A DNA stretch of 64,000 nt, taken from CAVXFB01 sp963760935. GTDB lineage: Bacteria; Planctomycetota; Planctomycetia; Pirellulales; Thermoguttaceae. Where the stretch lies: the NCBI GenBank assembly GCA_963760935.1, contig CAVXFB010000008.1, forward strand, positions 744,001 through 808,000. The letters run 5' to 3'. A model generated the notes under the pieces. It was not told where the DNA came from and did not search any database. It saw only the letters and a program-made list of their open reading frames with translations. A program made the position numbers and the translations under genes. Within the stretch, counting starts at the first letter, position 1, and every line of letters begins with the position of its first letter. This document shows positions 24,859 through 36,896 of this stretch, piece after piece.

Positions 24859-27800
24859 TCATTCTCCTCCGGCAGTAACGCGAATCGTGCGAAAACCAAT
24901 CGCCTGAAGCAACGGGCGGTCGTCATCGCCGAACACCGTAAAATCAAAGCGGCTGTGATGCTCGTCACGGCCGCGGAAATACAATCGCACGATGCATGTC
25001 TCGCCCGCTCGCGGCTGACGCGTCCAGGTCAAACGCTCAAATCCGTGCGGAACTTCTATGGCGCCGCCAAACTGGAAGAACGAAAACCCACCGCAGGCGA
25101 ACAGGCATGCATCGAGCACTGCCGACGGCAGAATCCAGCCGGCGGCGGCACGCCGACCAGCCAGATCGCGCAGCGGCGGCGCCACAATCCGCCCCCAGCC
25201 CCCGTCATACTGAAACGCACAATCCGTCAAGCACCGCAGCGCGGGCCCATGATACATCAGCCCATCTTCGGGATACTGGTTTGGGGTCCACCCCAGCGGC
25301 GGCCGACCCGGCGGCGCGGCCTCGATCACTGCGGCAGTGCTACCAAGTTCGGCAATCCCATGAACATGCGGCCGCCGGGCGTCGATCAACCGACCCTTAC
25401 GATCACATTGGCGGCTAGTGAGCGAACAAACCAACTCGGCTTCGGCCGGCGCCACGGTCACGTCGGCCGCGATCGGCTTGGTGCCGTGAAACAGCAGACC
25501 GTTGACAATTTCAACGTCCCGCAACGCAACGACCATCTGTCGCGGATCGGCCATCGCGGCCGCCTCAGCAATCGCTTCCAATCCGATCACGGCCGGCAGG
25601 AACGGCTTGCCGCGCAGCCGATGCTGGCTCAGAAACGGATCGGCCACCGGATCGAGCAGCAGGCGCACGTTGATTGCCCCGCCGTCGCCATCGGCAACCG
25701 ACTCAACCAGCGGTCGGCCCGTCTCGGCCGAACTGGCGTCTGTCTCTCGCTGAACAGTTTCGTGATCAGGATAGAAGGTGCGCTCGAAATGCCCGTCGGT
25801 TATCACGATCTCGGGCGTCGGCAGGCCGGCGCGAAGTTCCTGATGCAAGTGCTCGATGCCCTCTTCTGGCGGAATGAACGCCATTTGCAGCACGTTCTTG
25901 CTGATAGCCACGCCGTCAGCCAGCGTCGCCATGCCGACTTCATCCCACGTTTGCCAATGGATGCACGCGGCGAGGCAGTCCGGCCGGCGGCGGCGAAAGG
26001 CCGCGATCAGCTTAGCCAGCATATCGTTAGCGCCTGCATAGTCGCTGAGGCCATTTCCGCCAAATCGGCCGCTGAGCGAACCAAAGCCCACGAACCATCG
26101 CAGCGGGTCCTGTGCGGTCAAGGCCATCAGCGCCACTGCTCCGTCCACCTTCGATGCCACGGTGCGCGCGAGTGCGCCGCGATCCTTGTGCTCGAACCGG
26201 GCCGGGCGTCCATAGCCCGCGCCGTGGATGATGCCTTCAATCGGTCCATCGGCTCGGCGGATATCATCCAACGTTCGGGCCAAGGCAATCCAATCCGAAA
26301 CATCACACACATGGTACGTGAACCGTACCCCAGCCTTGCGGAACTGTTCGAGCGTTTCGTATATCTCCACGTCCTTCTTAATCCGCAGCCACTCCTCTTC
26401 CGGCGAGCGTCCTTCAGCGACCGCAGCTTGCACAATCGATGCCCGAAGCGTCTTCATCGCATTCTCGTCATGGTGACGCCAAGGCGCATCGTCGCGAGGC
26501 TCCGGACTCTTGCCGATGAGGTGCAGCTTCAATCCATAGCGGCGTCCCAGGGCCAGCGCGCTGGCTGCCGTAATTCCGCGTGCTCCGCCGGTGACGACCC
26601 ACACGCCGCCGTGCGGCAGATCGGTTCGCGGTAGAGAGTCGACGGGCTCAACGATCGATTGTACGACGCGGCGGCAGTTGGCCGACCAGCCCACTTCGAT
26701 CTCGGGCATACCGGCAGCCAGTTCGCGGCACACCGACTCGGCCAACTCGTTCGGCGCCGCATCGGCCGGCACGTCAACGACCTTCAGCCGCAATCCGTCC
26801 CGTGGCGCGCGGCAGCCTTCGACATAGAGCGACTTGAGCATGCCGCACAACATGCCACCTTCCGGCGCGGGCACATCACCCGCAAGGCCAAACGCGCCGC
26901 CCAGGGCCGTGACTGCCGCAAGCGTCGTAGACTGCTTCTGCGGCAGCGTTTCCACCAGTTGCAGCCATCGCTGGGCTACAAGATACGGCACGATCACGCC
27001 ACGAGCACGGCGCTGCCGCCAGCCAGCCGCGTCTTGCCATCGGCTGGCGTCATCGTCGCGCCCGGTCAATATGAACAGATGCCGCACCGGCTCCGCCGAC
27101 CATTGCTGCTCCAGTTCGGCAACAACCGTGTCGGGATTATCGGAGGACCGCAAGAATCGCACCGACGCCCCGGCGGCCTGCAATCGTTGCCCTAGCGCGG
27201 CCGCGGCGGCGTTTTCGCCAAGAATCAATGCCGCGCCGTCAATGCGCAAATCGGCCACGGTGCTCATCGGAAGCGGGGCATCGACCATCCGCGGTACGCG
27301 ACGCTGCGCGATCGTGGGCGCGGCACTTGACTTCGACTCGGCAGGAGCCTCGCTCTCAATCGGCGCGGAGTCGCTGCGGGCTGCCGATTCGCCTTGCGGG
27401 CTTGATCGCTTTTTGTCGACGTAGAAACGGCGGTAATAGTCCCAGTCGGTGATGAGCACTTCGGACCGTGGCGCGCCGGCGTACAGTTCGCGCAACAAAT
27501 GCCGGATGCCCTCGCGCATCGGCATGAGCTTCGGCCCTTGCGAAATGTGAAACGTGGCGCGGGTCTCCGGACGAGCCGCCATACCGACGCCATCCCAAGG
27601 GTGCCAGTGAAACCCCACGGATCGGCATTCTGGCCGCTCGCTCCGATACCAGGCGACCAGCTTGCACAACATATCGCTGGCGAGACAGTAATCGGTCTGA
27701 CCGTTGCTGCCCAACCGCCCGCCAATCGAACCGAAGCCGACGAAGTATCGCACCGGGTCTTGACGCGTCAATGTCATGAGATGGTACGCACCGTCGACTT

Positions 27801-30800
27801 TCGCGCCGATGGTCGCCAGAACGTCGTCTCGCGTCTTGCGCTCGAATCGCGTTGCACGATTCACGCCGGCCCCGTGCAGAATGCCCTCGATCGGGCCATC
27901 GCTGCGGCGGATATCGTCCAGCACGGAAGCCAGTGCCGTTCGATTCGATACGTCGCATTGGTGATACACGGCCGTCACGTCGGCCTCGACATACGCCCGC
28001 AGCGCGCGGTCCGTTTCAATCGCCTTCTCCACACGATCCCAGGCCCGGTCGGGCGTTTCGCCCGCCGCACGTCCGCGTACCATGATCGACGCCTTGAGTG
28101 CTTTGAGCCCTTCCTCCGAAAGGTTCCGCCACGATGGATCGATCGTCGGCAGCGGACTCGTGCCCAGCAGGTGCAGCTTCAGGCCGAAACGGCGCCCCAA
28201 TTCGAGTGCGCATGCGGCGGTGATTCCCCGGGCTCCGCCGGAAACAACCCACACACTGCCACGGCGGATCCCGGCATCCGGCGCAAGTGCGGCGGGCTCG
28301 GCGATCGCATTCTGCAACCTCCGCACGCCGTCGACAAACGCCACTTCATAGTCAATCGTGCCCGAACCCAACTCGCGCACGATGTTCTCGGCCAGCCGAT
28401 CGGCCGGCTCGGCGTCGGGGGCGTCGATGGCCTTGACGAGCATCCCGTTGAAACCGCGGAGGATGTTCATTTCCAGGCACAGCGCTTTGATCAGCCCGGC
28501 GATGGCGCCGCCTTCAGGCGCCGCCACGTGCCCGGAAAACCCAAAATCACCTCCCAGCGCCGTCGTCGCCACCAGGGTACAACGGTTGAGCAATTCGGCA
28601 TCCGACGCCCGCGTGATCCATCGCTGACATAGGAAATATGGCGCGATGACGTTACGGTAGCGACGCCGCTGCCAAACGGCTTGATCGCCAAGGTTGCCGG
28701 GCACCGCATCTCGTCCAGACATCAGGAATACGTGCGGAAACGGCTCTTGTTGCCAGATCGCATCGAGAGAACTCAACGTGGCGTCAAGATCGTCGCTGAT
28801 CGCGAGCGTGAGAACACGCACGCCCGACGCCGCCAATCGCTGACGAAGCGCATCGGCCGCCGGATTGTCGCCGATCACCAATGCAGGCCCTTGCCACTGG
28901 GGAGTGGCCGGGCAGTTCGACTCAAACGGCGAATCGATCATTCGCATCACGAATCGCTGGCTTATCGACGACTCGTTGTCTGCCAAGTCGTCCGCCGTAG
29001 GCTGAGGTTCGATTGCCGCAGGGGATGCGGCCCCGGTGCATGGTGCTTCGGCGGCTGCACTCGACGTATCGATCGATCCTGCCGACGAGTTCTGCGGATT
29101 AGCCCCCGCGCGGTTGAGGACCAGCGGCATGATGTCGTCGTGAAGCGCTGCGATTAGGCGACTCTGCGCCGCCAGATCGTCCAGACCCTGCCCTGTAGCA
29201 TTTGCCGTAGATCGCCGGACAGCAGTCAGTGTGACGTTCATCGTCGCCACAGCGCCCAGTGGAACCCCCGCGGCGTCAGCGATTCCCTGTAACTCATCCA
29301 ACGAATCGGTATCGAACGTGGCCGCCGGTTCTTGTAGCTCGGCCGCGAATGGCGCTTCGTCAACGGCGCTCTGCGGCACATCGGCATAGTGCCGCAGAAA
29401 CTGGCGGATGGCCGTCTTATGTTCGTGCCCAAAGGTGAGGCCGGCGGCATAGGGTGTTGTGTTAAACACACGGACTGAATGCGGGGCATTTTGCGAGGGA
29501 GTTGCTGGCGTAATCGGCGTCGGCGGAATCGGTGCCAGTCGCTCGGGCTCGGTCTCCGCGGCCTCAGTCTTGATCGGCTCGCCTTGCAGGAACATGAGGA
29601 CGTGCCGCAGCGTCGGAAAGTCGTCCAACGTCAGGTTCTCCGACGGCGTTACGTCGAAGTACTCGCGAAGTTCGCCGAAGAGCTGCGCCTTCTTGATGCT
29701 GTCGATGCCTAGATCGGCTTCGAGATCGGCATCTAACTCCACAACCTCGGGTGGGTAACCGGTTTGCTCGACCACGAATTTGATCAGAAACGTCTCCAGG
29801 TCGGTACCGGCAGGCAAATTGCCGATTGAATCGGGTACGGGCGCGGCCATTTGTGGTGCTGCAACGACTGGCGCGGGCGGCGAGGCTGTAATCGCAGTGT
29901 CAGGCGCAGCCTGAACCACGTCCGCCGCGGCCTCGCTCTTGATCGGCACGCCTTGCAGAAACATGAGCACATGTCGTAACGTCGGAAAATCGTCCAGCGT
30001 CAAGTTCTCCGACGGTGTCACGTCGAAGTACTCGCGGAGTTCGCCAAAGAGTTGCGCCTTCTTGATGCTGTCGATGCCCAGGTCGGCCTCCAGATCGGCA
30101 TCCAATTCGACAACCTCCGGCGGGTAGCCCGTTTGCTCCACCACGAAGTTGATCAAGAACGATTCGAGGTCAGTCCCCACAAGTGCGTTGTCGATCACAT
30201 CGTGTGAGGCGACTCCCAATGCCGATTGTCTGGTAGCAGTCGCCGCCATTTGCGGTGCGGCGGCAACGGGCGTGGGTGGCGGTGTTGCAGCAATAGCGTC
30301 GGGCGCAACCGGATCCATGGTCACCGCGGCCTCGCTCTTGATCGGCACGCCTTGCAGGAACATGAGAACGTGCCGGAGCGTCGGAAAATCGTCCAACGTC
30401 AAGTTCTCCGACGGCGTCACGTCGAAGTACTCGCGGAGTTCGCCAAAGAGTTGCGCCTTCTTGATGCTGTCGATACCCAGGTCGGCCTCCAGATCGGCAT
30501 CCAATTCGACAACCTCCGGCGGGTAGCCCGTTTGGTCGACCACGAAGTTGATTAGAAACGATTCCAGGTTGGCGCTGGCAGGGGCATCGCTGGTCGTCTT
30601 GGGGGTGACAACTTCGCTCGCCGACGGCGCAGCGGCCATAGCGGGGCGCGGTTCCGTGGTGGCGGTCGACCAACCGTTGCCCTGCTCTTTGCCATTCCCC
30701 TGTTGATGTGCCTCCGGCAGAACTGCAACGGGGACCGCTGCCGGTCGAGCCGCGACTGGCTGCGTCGTGCCAGCGCGACGCATCTTCTCGCGCCGCCGCG

Positions 30801-33800
30801 CCGTGGCATCGAACGACAGGACCAGTTTCGGCGGCTGCGCTGCGGGCGGCGCAACTGTTGGACGCTGCGAGAGAGTCTCCATTGGTTCTTTCTCCAAGGC
30901 GCCGGAGCAGTCCAACAGCGCCTCCACGCCGAGGATTGCTTCAACGCCGGGGCGTTTTGGATTGTCGCTAGCAATCACGGCCACGTCCCGGTCATGAACG
31001 ATTTGTCGATGCAGGCCGGTCAACACCTGTTGCGGCCCCACCTCGACCAGAACCGCTTCGCCTGCGTCGGTTATGCGGCGGATCAAATCCACATAACGGA
31101 CCGGATGCGTCATGTGGGCTACCAGATTCTGTCGGATCTCGTCGGGCTCAGATTCATAGCCATTCGTCGCCACGCTTAGCACGGGAACCATCGGGCGGCG
31201 AATCTCAATCTGCGCGAGTGAGGTACGCAGCCGATCGGCCGCCTCTTGCATCAGCGGCGTGTGGAACGGCGCAGGAACCGCCAACAGCCGTGTCTTATGC
31301 GAGGCGCGCTCGGCCAGCGCGGCTAGTTCGCTCAGTGCGTCCCGCGCGCCGCCCACAACGATTTGATCGGGCGCATTATGATTGGCCATGTACACCGGCC
31401 GTCCCATACGTGCGATCAAGGCCTCGACCACCGCAGGCCCGGCCTGGACCGCGAGCATCGTGCCCTGGGCGCTGCGGCTCTGATTGATGGCATCGCACCG
31501 GGCCCGCGTGGCGTGCAACGCCGTCTCGAAATCCCACGCCCCGGCCGCCAACAACGCCACGTATTCACCATAACTGTGTCCCGCGACAAGATCGGGGTGA
31601 AGGCCGCGACTGGCCAACGCGGCCAGCGTGATCGAATCGGCCAGAAGCATCGCCGCCTGAGTAAGGAAGATATCGCTTCCCAAAGCCGGGTTTGCTTCCC
31701 AGGCGAGTTGAGCGAAAGTCGGATAGCCTTCGCGGATCATGATCTCATCGAAGCCGCGCATGGCGGCTGCGGCGGCCGGCATGTCTTGCACCAGTTGCCG
31801 CAACATGCCTGAATACTGCGAACCTTGTCCAGCAAAGAGCATCGCGACCCGCGGACGAACCGTGGAAGACACACCCTGCGCCGAGATCTGTCGATAAAAT
31901 ATCCCCTGCTGTTGAAGCACGGGCGTAGCGGCCGAGTTCTGGAATTGCCTTGCGGCCATCTGCAATTTTTGCCCTAGCATATCGGCGTCGACAGCCACTA
32001 TGGCGAGCCGAGCGCGGTCGGCCGCCGAAAACCGAGTGGCTTGCGACGCCTTCCACAGCAACGTAGCGTCGGCCCCGGCGAGTCGAGAAGCCAATTCCTC
32101 GGCCGACGCGGCGCCAAGACGACAAATTTGCCACGTGCCAGTAGCGGCGTTCAACTGTAGGGTGGCGCCGTTGTTTGCGACGCCCACGTCGGCGCTATGT
32201 TTTGGCGCCGCCATTTCTACTACATCGGCCGGCACTTTTGCCTCACGTTCCAACACAACATGATGTGCCAACCCTCGGGCGCACGATGAGACCGCAGCAA
32301 GCCGCCGACCGTCCGGCGTTGCGCCCAGCGGAATATGTTCTGTAGCAGCGACTATGCCGGCATCGGCCAGCGCAGGCAATGGCTCACGAAGATTCACCGT
32401 GGCCGTGGCTTCTCCGCGGTCGATTTCCAACGCGGCCTTCAACAGCGAAGCCATGCCGGAAGCCCCGGCCGTGTGCCCAATCTGCCCGACCACCGACCCC
32501 AATACAAGGGGCCGCCGCCGTCCTGGTCGGCCGTACACTGGCCCAATCGCCCGAAGCATCTCGGTGTCTTGCCGTGGGTTGGCAAAACCATCGGCCTCGA
32601 TGGCCGAGATATCGCATGGTTCGATACGGCCAGCGGCCAGTGAACGCTCTATCGCCAACCGCATCGACTCCGTGGCCGACTCCGCGTGCCCCGCGCCGAC
32701 GCTGCGAATGATCGCCCGAATCGGATCGCCGTCGCGCTGGGCATCGGCCAGACGCTTCACGATCAGCACGCCGACGCCCTCACCGGGCAGATGGCCGCAA
32801 GCCCGGCCGTCGAACGGCGCCGCAGCGTTGTCGCGCGTAGCCAACATGCCGGCCAGCGACATCCCTTCGTAAGCCGGAAGCCCCATGCGCCGCTGCCCCG
32901 CCGCGCACACGATCATATCGCAGTCGCCAGCCAACAGCATGTCCCGCGCCAGGCTAAGCGTGGCCAGCGCCGAGTTCTCGCCGGCATCAATGGCCGCCGC
33001 TCCACCCATGAGGTCCCACGTCTTGTTAATCCGCGAGGCCAACGCACTGGTGCTGAAACTGCCCGATTCGTCGACCAAGGCCGGCCAATGTCGCAAGAGC
33101 ACATTCGCGAACTTGGCTTCGATTTTGGCCGCACGCTGGTCATCGACCGCATAGCCGCGCAGCAGCCGGCGGACAATCGCCCCCATGTCGGGCAATCGCA
33201 GCGCCATTTGCAGTTGGAATGCGAAGTCGCCGCCAAACTCCGTCCCCACCACCACGCCGGCCCGCGTCCGATCAAACGGCTTCCGATCATAGCCCGAGTC
33301 TGCCAGCGCTTGATCGGCGGCATCCATGAGCATGAATTGCAATGGATCGGCCTGCTCGATCTGCTTCGGTGGGATTTTGTGCGCCCGCCAATCGTAGTGG
33401 AAGTCGGTGATAAATCCGCCGTGCGTCACGGGGCTGCGGTATGGCTGCGCGACGCCCGGCCTGTGAGCCAAATCGGCGCGCACAGCGGTCCGGCGTCACT
33501 GGCGATTTCGCGTCCCGGCCCGCGGCTAGCAACTCCCCAAAAGCATTGACGTTCGCCGCCTGCGGAAAGATACAGCCCATGCCAATGACCGCAATAGAAC
33601 GATCTCGTCCATCCGCATCAGTTTTGCCGGACGAGCCGGCAGTAGCACCCGGTTGGACAAGCAGCCGGGCGGCATCGGTATACTCGTCGAGCACCACATG
33701 CATGTTGAGCCCGCCAATACCAAACGCGTTGACTCCGGCCCGCCGCGGGCCTCCATTGGCTGGCGTCGGCCACGGCGCGGCCGACGTCGGGATATAGATC

Positions 33801-35089
33801 GGCACCTTGTTCCAATCGATCTTGGGGTTGATCGTGCGGACGTTGATGGCCGGTGGAATGGTGCCATGTTGCATGCACATCACGGCTTTGATCACACCCG
33901 CCAAGCCCGCGGCCTCTAGGGCGTGTCCAATATTCGCCTTCACACTGGTGATCGGAATCTTCGTGCCCGCCGGCACGTGTCCCTGCAGCACTTCGCTGAC
34001 CGCGGTCAGCTCAGTGGCGTCGCCCAACTGCGTGGCCGTGGCATGGGCTTCGATGTACTGCACACCGGCCAAGTCGACGCCGGCCGAGTATGCTCGCTCC
34101 ATCGCCTTGACTTGCCCCTCTTTGCGCGGCGCCCAAAGGCTCTTGCCCCGGCCGTCCGACGAAACGCCCAGTCCGCGCACCACCGCGCAGATACGATCGC
34201 CGTCGGCCAGTGCGCGAGCCAGTGTCTTCATCACCACCGCAACGTAACCTTCCGAGAGAATCAGTCCGTCGGCGTCGGCATCGAACGGTCGAGACCCGGT
34301 CGCACTCAGCGTCTGAGCCGTCGAGAACAGCACCATCGAGTCGCCTTTGCAGTCGGACGCGCCGCCGACAATTGCCATGTCGATCTGGCCCAACTGCAAT
34401 GCCCGGGCGGCCACCAACATCGCTTGCAACGACGAGGCGCACGCCGAATTGATGGCCAAATACGGCCCTGTAAGCCCAAAAGCCTTCGAGATTGTGCCGG
34501 CGACCATGCTGGCCGCGACGTCGGGCGAATCGGCGCTCCGCCGCGGCAGTTTGCCGCGGACCGCGGCTACCAGTCCGTCAATTACTGCTTGTTGCTCGGC
34601 CGGCGGCAGCGTCTGAAAGTCGTCCACTTCGCGGAGGAATTGGGCCGCCTCTTCAATGCAGGTTGCGTAGGTATATTCGCCGCCCAGATTGCTCCCCTGG
34701 GCATGACCGACGAAAACGCCTGTATGCCGAAGCGGAAGCTGGAACGGATCGAGGCCCGCATGGCGGCATGCCGCCGCCGCGACTTCGCACATCAACAGAT
34801 GCACGATGTCAACCGAACGTTCCAGCGCCTCGGGGATTGGGCAGGTTTGGCGATTGAATGATCGGTTGGAGATGATAGCGCCAAGCTTCGAGTAACTCTT
34901 ACCGCGGACACCCTGACGCGGATCGTAGTAGAGTTCTTGATCGAACCGATCCGGCGGAAGCTCCGCGACGGCACTACGCCCCTCGACGATCAATCGCCAA
35001 TACTCGTCGAGATTGTCGGCGCCGGGCAATCGACACGCCATCCCCAGAATCGCCAGCGGAATATGCGATACGTCGGTCCCATTCTCCAT
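24859..35089 (-). CDS. Giant type I PKS / secondary lipid synthase (hgl/pfa-like), one frame break
   Basis: About 3,409 residues once joined. Domains in order (joined numbering): KS1 10-465 (Cys217 in NSACASS, His349, His389); KS2/CLF 497-960, with Glu where the active Cys should be (DAGENSA, codon 32977-32979) and Asp for the first His; AT 1080-1400 (GHSYGE); three ACPs (1507-1580, 1641-1713, 1764-1836; LGIDSIKKAQ each); an isopenicillin-N-acyltransferase-like stretch 1873-2005; pseudoKR-KR unit 1 2040-2565; unit 2 2590-3110; DH/hot-dog 3140-3409 (HRLRGKPFLP). No ER or thioesterase seen. The reading frame shifts at 33484: one extra T in CGCTGTGCGCG; removing it joins PDR to RADLAHRPG inside KS2. 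The ATG at 35089 follows AGGAGATATGAC. Confidence 0.93.
29581..30570 (-). repeat. Three near-identical ACP-coding repeats
   Basis: Within the synthase gene three ~220-bp blocks (30349-30570, 29950-30168, 29581-29799) encode almost the same 73-residue acyl carrier domain and are also nearly identical as DNA. They are joined by Ala/Pro-rich linkers of different sequence. Tandem ACPs are typical of polyunsaturated-fatty-acid-type synthases; the high DNA identity suggests recent duplication or ongoing gene conversion. Confidence 0.9.
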
Positions 35090-35111
35090 GTCATATCTCC
35101 TCTGATCGTAG

Positions 35112-36605
35112 TCAGGGCGCTACAAGCGGCGTTGGACGCGGTTGATTGATCGCCGTCGCCACTTGATTCAGGGCCCGAACGGCGCGATCAAATGCAACGG
35201 ATGGCCCCTCGACGACAATGCGTCCCCGCACAATCGCGTCGCCGGCGTTCAAGCGTCCGCCGACCAACCCGGCAAACGTCTCGGCGTTCAGGTGGCAGAC
35301 CGCGGCCTCACCGTCGGCCATGCCCATTTCGGCCCCAATAACCGCCCCGTCGTCAAGCATCAATCGCCATTGGCCTCCGCCGGCGCCGGTCACCTCCAGG
35401 CCGATCACTTCGCCACCCGACGGCCCCAAACGGTCGTCGGACGCCTCGACCCACGGCGCCATGTGCTGTCCCACGTCATACGTCCGCACCACCGGCTCGT
35501 GCAGTCGCTCGCCGAAGTTCGCTTCGATCGCATAGCGGGCCACACGCATCAACAACTCCTCGTCCATTTCCGGACAGGCTAGGTGCCCAAGCGCCGCGTC
35601 CGTATTCGTCCGGTCGAATTGCGGGTCATCGCGCCAGTGCGAGCGATAGACGAGCATCTGACTGTAGAAAAGCCGCTCGTAGCCGGCCAATTCCTTCGGA
35701 CTGATCCGCTCGGCCGTCGGCCGCTTCGAGTAGCGGTGTATCGCCTCTTGAATCACGTGCTGGATCAGCCGCACCGTCACCGGGCGAGGATTTGTGAGGT
35801 GGTATGTCCGGCCATGATGCTCGCCGTGCGTGAATAGATATGTGATTGCCGCAGACAGCCAATCGACCGGGGCCAGATTCTTTCCTTCGCGGCCGGTCAG
35901 TCCCAAGAGCGCCGAGAAGCGTGCGTCCATGACTTCCGGCGGCACGGCAACAGAAAAGGCATACGCTAGCTGCAGCGGCAGATAGAAGCCATGATAGTTA
36001 GTCGTCGCACCCGTCACCGAGTGGCCGACGATGCTAGCCGGGCGGTAGACTGTAAGCGAATCGAAACACTCGGCGCCGCGCAGTAACTTCTCCGCTGCCA
36101 GTTTGCTCTGCTCGTAGACATTGCCAAGCTGCTGGCCCATGTCGAGTTCGCTTTCCAGCACGCGGCCTTCGCGCAGACCGCACACGTAGGCCGTCGAGAC
36201 GTGATGGAAACGACGGATGCCCGCTTGGCGACAGAATGCCAGCAGATGCTTGACCCCCTCAACGTTAGTTCGCTGTGGTTCCCCTTCTTTTTCGTCGGCT
36301 ACGAACGCCATGCTCGCCGCACTGTGTAACACACTGTCGCAGTGGTTCGCCACCCAGCGGCGTGCGCGCTCGTCGAGCCCTAAGTCCGGCATCCGTAGAT
36401 CACCTTCGAGCACAAAGGGCCGTTGCAGCAGCCGTCCCTTCTGCGCTTCCCACGGCGCCATGATGGCGTCGATGCGGTCTCGTGCCGGTTGAAGCTTGCC
36501 GGGCCGAACCAGTACGGCCAGCGGCACGTCGGCCACCGTCAAATCGTGTAGAAGGTGCCGACCAAGCAAACCCGTAGAGCCAGTCAGCAGACAGCATTTG
36601 TCCAT
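35112..36605 (-). CDS. Thioester-reductase-like dehydrogenase fused to SCP2 domain
   Basis: The 497-residue protein begins with an extended SDR of the NAD_binding_4 (fatty acyl/thioester reductase) type: cofactor loop TGSTGLLGRHLL, FHHVSTAYVCG and catalytic YEQSKLAAEKLL. Such domains reduce carrier-bound or CoA-bound acyl thioesters to aldehydes or alcohols. The last ~100 residues (from about GGEVIGLEVTG) resemble an SCP2 sterol/lipid-carrier domain, which may hold the acyl chain. The ATG at 36605 follows GGAGG; the longer start at 36620 is less well placed. It is 22 bp before the synthase gene, so it is first in the minus-strand operon and is the best candidate for reductive product release. 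Confidence 0.85.
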   Translation of the reverse strand: MDKCCLLTGSTGLLGRHLLHDLTVADVPLAVLVRPGKLQPARDRIDAIMAPWEAQKGRLLQRPFVLEGDLRMPDLGLDERARRWVANHCDSVLHSAASMAFVADEKEGEPQRTNVEGVKHLLAFCRQAGIRRFHHVSTAYVCGLREGRVLESELDMGQQLGNVYEQSKLAAEKLLRGAECFDSLTVYRPASIVGHSVTGATTNYHGFYLPLQLAYAFSVAVPPEVMDARFSALLGLTGREGKNLAPVDWLSAAITYLFTHGEHHGRTYHLTNPRPVTVRLIQHVIQEAIHRYSKRPTAERISPKELAGYERLFYSQMLVYRSHWRDDPQFDRTNTDAALGHLACPEMDEELLMRVARYAIEANFGERLHEPVVRTYDVGQHMAPWVEASDDRLGPSGGEVIGLEVTGAGGGQWRLMLDDGAVIGAEMGMADGEAAVCHLNAETFAGLVGGRLNAGDAIVRGRIVVEGPSVAFDRAVRALNQVATAINQPRPTPLVAP

Positions 36606-36763
36606 CGCACCAACCTCCATTGGGAACCACCCGCTGGGAGTTGTTCCTAGCCGTTATCGCCAGTTTTCTCTAAGCGCTAACAAAATGCGGGTTTCCGCAA
36701 AAGGCATTTAACAGTCCGAGCGAATTATTAGGTCGCCGGGCAAAAAGGAAAGGGAGGAGAGGG

Positions 36764-36791
36764 TTGACTAATGGAAGACGACACGTAGTAT
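36764..36791 (+). promoter_or_regulatory. Putative sigma70-type promoter for the aminotransferase/ligase pair
   Basis: TTGACT (36764-36769) and TAGTAT (36786-36791) are separated by 16 bp in the 291-bp divergent gap 36606-36896. A palindrome GTATGCCCATAC (36788-36799) overlaps the -10 and presumed start site and could be an operator. A leader of about 100 bases would precede the start at 36897. On the other strand no equally good promoter was found. Confidence 0.4.
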
Positions 36792-36896
36792 GCCCATACA
36801 GGTTAAGGGCTTTGAATTGGGGCATACCGGAGTAGTCACAACGGTTTACGTCGTGCGGCAAGGTGTTTTGGGCGGGTAATTTGGAGCGGCGCAAAA

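Noticed and set aside
24955..26634. 559-residue plus-strand frame inside the PKS gene
   Set aside because: Antisense to the KR2/DH coding region, which has strong domain motifs; the plus-strand frame has none.
27499..28632. 377-residue plus-strand frame inside the PKS gene
   Set aside because: Same reason: mirror of the KR1 coding region.
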